Positions 10,244-18,346 of a stretch of 64,000 bases of DNA are shown here, piece after piece (the stretch's first letter is position 1; every line of letters begins with the position of its first letter). Source of the stretch: Trichomonas vaginalis G3 (Eukaryota; Parabasalia; Trichomonadida; Trichomonadidae); NCBI RefSeq assembly GCF_026262505.1, contig NC_067203.1:4774001-4838000 (forward strand). The letters run 5' to 3'. A program made the translations under genes and the position numbers. Under the pieces are notes generated by a model that was not told the DNA's origin, did not search any database, and saw only the letters and a list, made by a program, of their open reading frames with translations.

Positions 10244-10366
10244 CATATTAAATATAATGCGCACTTAATAGTGCCGAGGCGGCGGAGCCGCCGAGGCGCG
10301 ATTTTTTTGACCCTATATTACAGCACGGCAATGTTTTTCTCGATTTTGTACAGCCCTAACTATTTC

Positions 10367-10445
10367 TTTACTATTATTTTTTTAATGCATTACGAAGAGC
10401 AGTTTCCTCATTATGATTTTTTCCTGCTCACATCTATGATATGAC
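10367..10445 (-). pseudogene. Ankyrin-repeat gene relic, part nearer the 5' end
   Basis: On the minus strand this encodes GKNHNEETALRNALKK, an ankyrin GxTALHxA-type helix. Skipping the insertion at 8447-10357 lines it up with the relic at 8220-8446 in the expected ankyrin spacing (ETALRNALKKN then KEIV), which is why I treat the two as one interrupted old gene. Confidence 0.65.
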
Positions 10446-10639
10446 ATTCAATTGTTTAAGGTTAATATTTCAAGAGAGTTATCAAGAATTTAAATCAATG
10501 TCAAATTTGCATGAGAATTTTATTTATGAGTTAGAAATTCTGAAATATAAAATTGAGAGAAAATTTTGACATTTTTAATTTTTAAATTTCCAAAATTCAA
10601 TGAATTCTATTTTTATGATTAAAATTTCCATAATTCCAA
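10446..10639. other. Intergenic leader before the membrane-protein gene
   Basis: AT-rich, no recognisable content. Confidence 0.4.
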
Positions 10640-11415
10640 ATGATGTTCAGCATACTTGTACTGATATTTGCATATGGATTTATTACTTCAAAAAACGAAA
10701 AAAGGTCATACTTAGGAATGTTTCGCAATATAGATAATCACGAGTATGTTAACTCATTCCTTTCACAGCAACCAAGGATTACACTTTATGCACTTCAGAA
10801 AGCGGCTGATGGAGAGAATAGGCAGAGTTATGATGTTTATGACAGATACATTTTTCCTTATGGATCATGGGAGTTTCAACCATTGAACATTTCACAATTT
10901 ATGAATGAAACAGTTATTTTCCTATTGAAAGAAAAATATGTCTTAAATAATGAGGCAAATAAAAGTTTCAACAACTTTATTCAAGAAATTCAAAATAATG
11001 TTAGTAATGTAGATAATATTGATAGACTTGATTACAATCAAACTGACGAACGCTTAGTTTGTTTTAATGGGAAGAATTCACCAATAATTAAGTTTTATTC
11101 AAGCAAATTTAGTCAATATTTATACATAATTTTAAGAGCATTGAGATGCAGTAAATTCTACGAAAATATGTTTGTTAAACAAGCTGACAAATTCATCGGA
11201 GTTATAGTTGAAAAAATATCTCAATAAATGAAGCAGAGTTTCAATATAAATTCAATGAAAATGATTCTGGAGAATTTGATCCAAAACCTAGAACTGTAGA
11301 TGATGGCTCGCTTGCATTTAAGGATGTTGTGATACTCTTTGCTTTTGTAATATTTGGTCAGGTTATTGATCTTTTTTTTGAAATCATTAAAAAAGTAACT
11401 AAACTATACAAATAA
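10640..11415 (+). CDS. Secreted/type I membrane protein of unknown family, one frameshift
   Basis: The frame from 10640 gives 195 residues with an N-terminal hydrophobic signal peptide (MMFSILVLIFAYGFITS). It ends at 11227, but a second frame continues directly at about 11212-11415 with KFNENDSGEFDPKPRTVDDG, a transmembrane segment (FKDVVILFAFVIFGQVI) and a short basic tail (KKVTKLYK). The two frames meet at the run AAAAAA (11211-11216), so a single-base indel there would separate one gene of about 258 residues. Read as a whole it would be a single-pass protein with its bulk outside the cytoplasm. No domain is recognised. Either the indel is an assembly error or the gene has recently lost its membrane anchor. 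Confidence 0.7.
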
Positions 11416-11844
11416 CAAAAATGTATAATAACTATATTTTTTATAATGATGCAAAAAAGCTCTCATTTCAAGGTAATGTGGTGAGCTTTGGATTCAACTA
11501 TCATATATGAAGTAATACTATCATATTGTGCACAAAGAGATATCTATCACATGAAACTGCAAGATGCCATGCAGTTGGTGCTTTGTTAGTAATAAATTCA
11601 ATTATTTGGGAAAAAGTTGCATTACATTGATTATGTTTTTTTAAGAATAAAAGTTTATGATAGTCAAATAAAAAAAAATCATAAAAATCAAATATATAAA
11701 AGTATCCCAAAACAAGAAAAAGATATATAATATAAATCAATTCAAAATAGTTCTATCATTTAATATGATAGATATAAAAGAAGTATGATTTAAGTGACAC
11801 TTTTTTAAATATCTGATTTTTTTTGTCACTTAAATCAGAGACCG
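11416..11844. other. Intergenic between convergent genes
   Basis: It separates the membrane-protein gene and the 3' end of the flippase gene. It is AT-rich; near 11790-11845 there are two oppositely directed AAGTGACA/TGTCACTT motifs flanking a short T-rich stretch. Nothing else is seen. Confidence 0.4.
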
Positions 11845-14800
11845 TCATAAGATATGATCATTTATTTTAGAGACATCAGATAATTCTTGTGACATGACCT
11901 TCTTTGACTGATCTTTGGCACGAGAAGCGAAAATAATTCTATTCCTCAAAGAATTTCTTCCATCCATAATCAAAATTTGCAAAACAATTGGAATAGAAAC
12001 AAGAATCATTGCACCAATAGTACTGAACCAATAAACAGGTTCTCTAAGCCATCTGATAGACAAACCAGCCAAATTCCTTGAAATCTTCATTTTGTCGAGC
12101 AACAAAACTAACAATGGATAAATCAAAATTGATCCCCAAACAAACAACCAAACCATCCAATTCCAGTACTTAAACAATGACGCTATCTTGATATTAACAA
12201 TTGCAACAACACATTGATAAACAGTAACAGCATATTCAGCAAGAGTAATCTGATAACCGTCGTGGCTGACAAAATTGCCACAAAACAAAAACGTGACATA
12301 AAAAGCACAAAACGCGTGAACAACTCCGTACAAAAGATTGAGGAGGAAAAGAGGATATGATTGCAACCATTTCTTCTTTCCATCTAGCTTATAGAGTTCT
12401 GGATATTCCATCATCGCTTCGAGTGAAATATCTCTGTCGTAGGCCGAATAAACAACGATGGGAACTGATGTGAAGAAAACATTGAAAATTGTGTAAAGAA
12501 CGCCATCGTACATTGTTTGGCCGGAGAAATGAGAATAACAAGCGAAAATCATTTGGTTGAAAGTGAAAGCCATGTTCTTATAGAAAGAGTAGAATATGCA
12601 CTCTATGTTTCTATAGAGATTCATACGTCCATGGACTAAAAGTAATCTCTTGAGATAACGGAATTTTCCAATGGCATAATCTGACGCCAAAACCGCTTGT
12701 CTTCCTTCTTTTCCAGAAATTCCGACACCAACATCAGCTTCTAATATCATTCCTACGTCATTTGCACCGTCACCGATTGCGAGAGCCATCGCTTTAGTCT
12801 TTTGGCGCATCACTGAAACGATTTGCGCTTTTTGAAGTGGAGAAACTCTGCAACAAATTACAGAATGACACCTTTTTGTCAATTCAATAAATCTGTCAAC
12901 AAATTTGTCAAGTAAATCCGGAATTGCAGCTCCATGTATAACCAAAGCGAGATCACCAACAGCTGCTTCTGCCTTATCAATATCCGCGCCAATTGTTTCT
13001 TCATTGATTTTGACAATAACCATGTCAGAACTCAATAAAGAACAAGCGAAACCGATATTAATAGCAGTTTCCATTTTATCACCCGTGATCATCCAACAGT
13101 GAATTCCTGCCTTTAAACAAGAATCAATTGCATCTGGTACACCTTCTTGGAGTTTGTCTTCTATTGCTGTTGCTCCTATAAGGTTCATGTCCTTCTCTAT
13201 CTCTTCGCTGACTTTGGAAACAGCTTCGTCTCTTCCTACGACTAAACAATTCGCTTCTTTGTATCTGGCCAACCAATCTTGTACGAATTTTTCATCGAGT
13301 TCTTTGTATGCTAAACATAATGTTCTGAGGCCGGAATTACTGAATTCAACCAAATGTTGTCTTGTCTGTATTTCCAAGTCTGTTTCTTCTTTCAATCGCT
13401 TTAATATCGTGTCATCAGCTCCTTTCATGTAAATTATACATTTTTTAGTGTCTGGATGACGAATTAAAACGGAAGATCTCTTTCTTGCTGATGTGAATTC
13501 GAGGTTTGCGAGTAATTCTATCTTCTTCTCTTCGCCGTTGATCTCTACTTTGATGTAATCAACACCTCTTTCCTTAAAAACATATCCCATGTCAGCAACT
13601 GCTTGAACTAATGCTGCTTCATCTGGAGAAGGTGCTTGGAAGATGATTCCGTATGGTTGTGTATCATCCTTCTCGGGAATAACAGAATGACATGTACTCA
13701 AAAGTAATAAAAAGTGTTTGACCATTTCAGGAGTGTCACTTTTTAATAATTGAGAGAATTTTTCATCATAAAATTTTTGATTTTTCTTTGGAGGTTCTAC
13801 ATCCAAACCTTGTCTTTTAGCAGCTGCGTAACCAACTTCTGTGATTCCTGAGCCATAGATCTTTCCATTTATTGAGCATTTCATGAAATCCATGACGTTC
13901 CTTGTCAATGTTCCTGTTTTGTCTGAAAAAATGTATTCGATTTGACCTAAATCATCGGAAATGTTTGTTGTTCTACTGGAACAGCCAACGCCAATCTCTT
14001 CATCGTACATCTCGCTGTCCATTGTAACAAACATCGCTTGGAAAACTCTGACAACTTCTAATGTAACATACAATGAAATTGGAATCATGGCGTTTATGAC
14101 AATAATGTGGGAAACGAAGAGGATAAAGAACGCATATGGTGGGTTACGTCTGTTTTCCTTGTTCCTGTAGAAATACCAGACCATGCTTTCGTTAATTGTT
14201 TTCTGTTCATAAATAAAACCAGAGATACTTGCGGCTAATGACAGGCAGAGGATGGTAATGAATATGGAGATAAGTTTCCAGTTGAGGCCACGTTCAAGTA
14301 ATGATCGTTTCGTACGTGCATCGCATGAATTTTTCATGATCTTGGAATCATGACCGGTATAAACGACTAATCCGATAGCGAAGTTTGTATTTCTGAGGAT
14401 ACTGCCACGAAGGAAAAGGGCAGCATCGTCTAATGGATGCTGTGAACCATTGACACGGATATTTCCGTTGAATACGTAAAGATTGTTATTTGGTAAGTCA
14501 CATTCTACTTGCATATCTGCGTTGATTAATGCTTGCGGTTCAGTCAATTGGAGAGTTTCTTTGATCGCTTGTTTGATTTTAAGATTGGTCTCTCCATCTA
14601 AGTTACATGTATCAACGTAAGCAGTACCGGATGATTCATTAGAAGATAAGAAAACAGCATCTGCTGGAATCTGCTCATTTTTCTTGAGATAAATGATATC
14701 TCCGACTTTAATTTCATCCCAACGACATTCTGTAAATGCTCCGTTAACCAATTTGGTTGCTGGAGTAGCATTGACGCGTTGGTCACTCCTCCACCTGAGA

Positions 14801-15081
14801 AAATCTTCGATAGCTTCGCGAATTGCAGAGATACCGATAACAATAACTAATGGAAATAGAGCGGCATTAGCTGAAATTGGAGCCCACTTGAATTGTAAAA
14901 GTAAAACGATGATTAAAAAGTAAAAGTTAGCAAGTCTTGAGAATTGATGATATAAGTTTAAAGGTAAGAATGTTAAAACAGTATATTTGTGAGTTCGGAT
15001 AGAATTTGATACGAATAGTGGCTTCCCTTTGGCATTCAAATGATCCTTAAGGGCTTTCACTATTCTTTTCTCGTCACTCAT
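11845..15081 (-). CDS. P4-type ATPase (aminophospholipid flippase)
   Basis: The 1078-residue protein is a complete P4-ATPase, which moves phospholipids from the outer or luminal to the cytoplasmic leaflet. Seen in order: N-terminal NSIRTHKYTVLTFLPLNLY, membrane helices 1-2, actuator loop DGETNLK (about residue 162), phosphorylation motif DKTGTLTRN with the catalytic Asp at residue 387, nucleotide-binding motifs (SPDEAALV, MKGADD), hinge GDGANDVGMI (about 770), GISGKEGRQAVLASDYAI, and six C-terminal membrane helices. P4-ATPases usually need a CDC50-type beta subunit; none is in this window. Length is typical and no break is visible. A short inverted fragment of a related gene lies just upstream (15243-15356). 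Confidence 0.97.
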   Translation of the reverse strand: MSDEKRIVKALKDHLNAKGKPLFVSNSIRTHKYTVLTFLPLNLYHQFSRLANFYFLIIVLLLQFKWAPISANAALFPLVIVIGISAIREAIEDFLRWRSDQRVNATPATKLVNGAFTECRWDEIKVGDIIYLKKNEQIPADAVFLSSNESSGTAYVDTCNLDGETNLKIKQAIKETLQLTEPQALINADMQVECDLPNNNLYVFNGNIRVNGSQHPLDDAALFLRGSILRNTNFAIGLVVYTGHDSKIMKNSCDARTKRSLLERGLNWKLISIFITILCLSLAASISGFIYEQKTINESMVWYFYRNKENRRNPPYAFFILFVSHIIVINAMIPISLYVTLEVVRVFQAMFVTMDSEMYDEEIGVGCSSRTTNISDDLGQIEYIFSDKTGTLTRNVMDFMKCSINGKIYGSGITEVGYAAAKRQGLDVEPPKKNQKFYDEKFSQLLKSDTPEMVKHFLLLLSTCHSVIPEKDDTQPYGIIFQAPSPDEAALVQAVADMGYVFKERGVDYIKVEINGEEKKIELLANLEFTSARKRSSVLIRHPDTKKCIIYMKGADDTILKRLKEETDLEIQTRQHLVEFSNSGLRTLCLAYKELDEKFVQDWLARYKEANCLVVGRDEAVSKVSEEIEKDMNLIGATAIEDKLQEGVPDAIDSCLKAGIHCWMITGDKMETAINIGFACSLLSSDMVIVKINEETIGADIDKAEAAVGDLALVIHGAAIPDLLDKFVDRFIELTKRCHSVICCRVSPLQKAQIVSVMRQKTKAMALAIGDGANDVGMILEADVGVGISGKEGRQAVLASDYAIGKFRYLKRLLLVHGRMNLYRNIECIFYSFYKNMAFTFNQMIFACYSHFSGQTMYDGVLYTIFNVFFTSVPIVVYSAYDRDISLEAMMEYPELYKLDGKKKWLQSYPLFLLNLLYGVVHAFCAFYVTFLFCGNFVSHDGYQITLAEYAVTVYQCVVAIVNIKIASLFKYWNWMVWLFVWGSILIYPLLVLLLDKMKISRNLAGLSIRWLREPVYWFSTIGAMILVSIPIVLQILIMDGRNSLRNRIIFASRAKDQSKKVMSQELSDVSKINDHIL

Positions 15082-15242
15082 TCAAAAATTTCCTTCGGAT
15101 TTTTTTTTATTTTCACATTTTATTTCTCTCCTACAGTTTCAATAAATATAACTTTGGAAGGTTGAGTATATGCATAAGGTAGTCGATTTCTGGTGGAAAA
15201 GGTGCTGGAAAACATCTCCGATTTTTTCATCAATCAGAAAAG

Positions 15243-15356
15243 CGAGCACTAATTTCACCAAATGCTGCTTTATTTGCATCAGTTATTGTTGTTGGTATCT
15301 CAGTAATTGGCGAAACTTCGAAGATTTTTTCATCTGGAGGAGTGACCAGAATTGAT
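15243..15356 (+). pseudogene. Inverted fragment of a P4-ATPase gene
   Basis: On the plus strand this encodes ISPNAALFASVIVVGISVIG, closely matching PISANAALFPLVIVIGISAI of the intact flippase (about residues 68-90), and runs on into sequence matching the EDFLRWRSDQ region, where the match shifts to another frame (EDFFIWRSDQN). It is therefore a diverged piece of a paralogue in opposite orientation, head to head with the intact gene and only about 160 bases from its start. It has no promoter or complete frame and is a relic. Confidence 0.8.
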
Positions 15357-15744
15357 AAGACTAGCCTAGAAACATGAAGATAGCTTAACAATTTTTACTT
15401 ATTGTAGAATGTTTATATACTTATTGAGGAACTTGAAAATATTGAAAATGATTAATGAGCATGTTATTCATTCAAGAGAGTTCGTTGATATCCTCTGTTT
15501 CCTTGTACTTTGAGATTGTACTTTTAAGGAATGAAAAGAATGAGTCTTCAGTTCTAATCCAAATGATTAATATGAAAATACTTATATTTTGACTAATGTT
15601 ATTGGGAATCTATTCACATTAAATGAAATCAAAACAATAACTTTGGTATTTAAAGATCATTTGAGATTCGGAAAATATTTTTTAAAAAATTGCAAAATTT
15701 TATAGATAATTTTTAACAGAATAATGTAAAACATAATATTTATA
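15357..15744. other. Intergenic
   Basis: AT-rich; no open frame, RNA gene or repeat that I can support. Confidence 0.4.
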
Positions 15745-16752
15745 TTATAATTCATTTGAAATCGGTGTATCGAAATTAATTTTTGGCAAAATCTTTTCCA
15801 ACACCCATTTCGTAGTGAACACTTTATCTCTTGACTGACCTTGGACTGATTTGTTCTGTAATAATGTGTTGCATTTATTAATATTTGATTTAATGCTTGT
15901 GGAGCCTTTTGCAGCAGTTTCAAGGATTGGCTTCAATGGACTATCCTTTCTGCATTGTTCTACTTTCGAAAGAGCTGTTTTTACGTCCTTGAAATTATCT
16001 ATTAAAGATAATTCACAAGAATTGAAGTATAAACTCGTATTAACATCACCAAGGATGCATCTATATGTGCCGCATTTCGAATTAATGAAGTCTAGCATTG
16101 GTTTGACTTCACGAGTTCCTTTATATTCGAAATATTGGCCATTTGTAGATAATCGAAGAATTGGAGCAGCAGAAATGTCTACTGCTTCGCAGAAATCAAC
16201 ATCGCTTTGGCATTGGACTTCAGCAACGCCTACTTTTGCATCATGATAGAAAATATCGTAAATTTCATTCATTGAAGGCACAAGAATCCTTGACATTTCG
16301 CTATTTCTGTTTGTATAGAAAACGGCACTGCATGGATATTGAGAAACAAATGATGAATAATTTTGTTTTTCAAGAATTGGAGTTGTTTTAATTTCAAATG
16401 GTATTTTTATGTGGTATTGGCGTGCAATAAACGCAGCTATGTTATATACGCTAATTTCATCATATAAAAGAGGTATTTTTGGAGCTCTTATTGATCCAAA
16501 AGCGTTAACTGTTGGAATTGCTTCAAGATAATACTTTTCGCATACTGTCGAATTCTTATAGCAATCAATTAATATGAAATTGACCTCTGGAAACATTTCT
16601 GCGCTTTTTGATAAAACTTGAACGTGAAAAGGATCAGGATTGAATGAATAAGCATAGACAATGCTTTTCTTTCCTGTTTTCATGTGTTGAAATGCATCAT
16701 TTGAGAAGTTTTGTAATGTAGATTCGGTAAAATGAAGAAGAAATGAAATCAT
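15745..16752 (-). CDS. PDI-like protein with two thioredoxin folds lacking CxxC
   Basis: The 335-residue protein shows two thioredoxin-like domains (about 10-110 and 115-225). The second carries the typical pattern VAEVQCQSDVDFCEAVDISA followed by APILRLSTNG, YKGTRE and a cis-Pro. At the usual CxxC positions stand SFNPDPF and TNRNSEM, so neither domain has redox cysteines and it should act as a chaperone-like or binding member. A Cys-rich helical tail (about 230-310) recalls the D domain of ERp29-like PDIs. The N-terminus has a short hydrophobic stretch (ISFLLHF) and the C-terminus is SNEL, close to KDEL/HNEL-type ER retrieval signals; both support the ER lumen. The motif TCATA touches the start codon. 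Confidence 0.75.
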   Translation of the reverse strand: MISFLLHFTESTLQNFSNDAFQHMKTGKKSIVYAYSFNPDPFHVQVLSKSAEMFPEVNFILIDCYKNSTVCEKYYLEAIPTVNAFGSIRAPKIPLLYDEISVYNIAAFIARQYHIKIPFEIKTTPILEKQNYSSFVSQYPCSAVFYTNRNSEMSRILVPSMNEIYDIFYHDAKVGVAEVQCQSDVDFCEAVDISAAPILRLSTNGQYFEYKGTREVKPMLDFINSKCGTYRCILGDVNTSLYFNSCELSLIDNFKDVKTALSKVEQCRKDSPLKPILETAAKGSTSIKSNINKCNTLLQNKSVQGQSRDKVFTTKWVLEKILPKINFDTPISNEL

Positions 16753-16757
16753 TATGA
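16753..16757 (-). promoter_or_regulatory. Inr-like TCATA directly before the ATG
   Basis: On the minus strand the sequence reads AAATTCATA-ATG. TCATA fits the trichomonad initiator TCA(Py)(T/A) and would give an almost leaderless transcript. AAAAAGTGACA lies just upstream. Confidence 0.4.
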
Positions 16758-17257
16758 ATTTGTCACTTTTTGGAATACATACAAAAACTTCATCCTTGAT
16801 TTTTTATTTTACATCCATTATTTGTGGAAAGTTTTATCTAAATCTTGAGATAACTCCTGTTAGAAGTCATGGATAATTGAGAAATAATCATAAATCTTTG
16901 AATTTGATGTTGAGAATGAAATCTTATCGATAGATATTGAAATCCTAAACATTGAGATTAGAAAGTATTACTTGTATATATCATCACCAATCAAATACAA
17001 CAGTCTTATATAGAAATTTAATTCAATAGAATTCAATTTTATTAAAATTATACATTTAACTAACATGATCTGCAAAGAGAAATTATGTGTGATAAAAAAT
17101 ATGCTGATATGAAAAAGTATTAAAATAATATAAAAAATATATAAAGATTATTATATATCAAGTAACATTTTCACCTAGTAATTGATATATATAATATCTG
17201 AAAACTTGGATGATTTATCATAAATGTACATTTAATATTTATAAAAAAATAAATAAC
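16758..17257. other. Intergenic, very AT-rich
   Basis: Long AT-only runs (for example near 17120-17200). No gene or RNA recognised. Confidence 0.4.
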
Positions 17258-17617
17258 TTAAATCATAACGCCATATACGCATATAATCGCATACATTGTT
17301 GTGTTTTCCCAACGAACCGTAACAGATGAATCTGTAGTTTGATCCCAAAATGTTGATGCAGCTAAGTGTAATCCAGCACCTGTTTTTTGCATGATGACGC
17401 ATGTAGATACGTATTTAAATGGTTTGTTTTGTGCGCAAAGTCTTTTTGTGCAGTCTTCAACGATAGAAGAGCACCATTGATTAATCATCTGTGGTTTAAA
17501 TTCCTGATTTCTCAGCATTGTTTCTATACTCTGATGTTAGAAATAAAAATATACATCCTTAGCAACTGATTTTACATATTCGCTATCAAAAGCGAGTTCT
17601 TCTGTAGCAACGTTCAT
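17258..17617 (-). CDS. Dynein light chain, Tctex-type, with one 24-nt intron
   Basis: The gene reads as two exons, 17617-17555 and 17530-17258, giving 111 residues, close to the 113 of animal Tctex1. Exon 1 encodes MNVATEELAFDSEYVKSVAK plus one Asp; exon 2 begins SIETMLRNQEFKPQMINQW. Family hallmarks are NQWCSS, PFKYVSTCVIMQK, GAGLHLAA, FWDQTTD and VRWENTTMYAII. Tctex light chains dimerise and tether cargo or intermediate chains to cytoplasmic or axonemal dynein. Without splicing the frame would begin only at the ATG at 17518 and lack the first helix. Splicing restores the expected N-terminal helix (VKSVAKDSIETML), in line with VKEAIESAI-type helices of known members. Confidence 0.93.
17531..17554 (-). 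other. 24-nt spliceosomal intron (predicted)
   Basis: On the minus strand it begins GTATAT and ends TTCTAACATCAG, close to the known trichomonad pattern in which the branch point and 3' splice site are fused (ACTAACACACAG). It is phase 0, lying between GAT and AGT codons, and its removal exactly rebuilds a conserved Tctex N-terminus. Confidence 0.85.
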
Positions 17618-18346
17618 TGTAAAATAGGGTCTTACCTGAATATTCTGGGAGTATACCAAATTTAGCTCAATCGCTTGTTCCTTTTACTTATTAAAAGGCA
17701 TAATAATGTACATTTCCGTATGTTCTTTGGTTGACATAAGATGTTTGAAGCCATAAATAATTGATTGCAGGGGAAAAAATATCAAAATAGGTTTGAAACT
17801 TTTTACGGGCTTATAAAATAAGCCCAAAAAAGTATCAGAACCTATTAAAATATATATTCACACTTTTTATCAGCTTGCAGCTTCTCAGAAAAAGTGTGAA
17901 ACATATTTTGAATATTTAATTTTACTTTCGCTGGAAACCTTTATTTTATATAAGGAAAAAGTAATATAGAAGGACTTAGCTATTATCATGTTAATAATTT
18001 TTAATAGGATAAACTTGGATTTATAGTGTTGCATGACTGACGAAAATACATATGCTTCTGTACACACCTAAATTTTTATTTGGCTCAAAATCACAGCAAG
18101 ATTTGTTTTTGTTCATGATTCGCGTCGGTGTCAAATTGTTAACACTAGAATTCAACAGAATTTCATAAATTGAATGGCTATATACTGCAAATAGATATGC
18201 AAAAGACGCATTTGCTTATAATTATGAAAGGAAGAGATGAATAAATGTGCTGAAAAGAACATATATAAGGAAAAATAATCATTTTTTGATGCACAAAGAC
18301 ATAGATTGCATCCTTAAAATGGCCATGAATATCTGAGTTTATCACT
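17618..18346. other. Intergenic with two hairpins
   Basis: It holds the near-perfect palindrome GGGCTTATAAAATAAGCCC (17807-17825), extended by weaker pairing of the flanks (about 17775-17855), and a second hairpin with CACACTTTTT and AAAAAGTGTG arms (about 17860-17898). No gene seen. Confidence 0.5.

Larger units (their letters stand above)
8447..10357. mobile_element. 1.9-kb non-autonomous DNA transposon candidate (Mutator-like)
   Basis: The unit interrupts an ankyrin relic and is flanked by the 9-base direct repeat AACTATTTC (8438-8446 and 10358-10366), which fits a target-site duplication of Mutator-like size. Its ends (TATGGCAGTCCC at the left; AGGGCTGTAC on the reverse strand at the right) match imperfectly, about 9 of 13 positions. 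It holds no convincing open frame. Inside are a TTACGG-rich segment (about 8480-8800), two copies of GAATTACGGAAAAAGTGAG near 8872 and 8970, three related hairpins (9403-9822), an 84-base all-purine run and a GC-rich hairpin near 10275. It may be a composite of older insertions. Confidence 0.65.
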
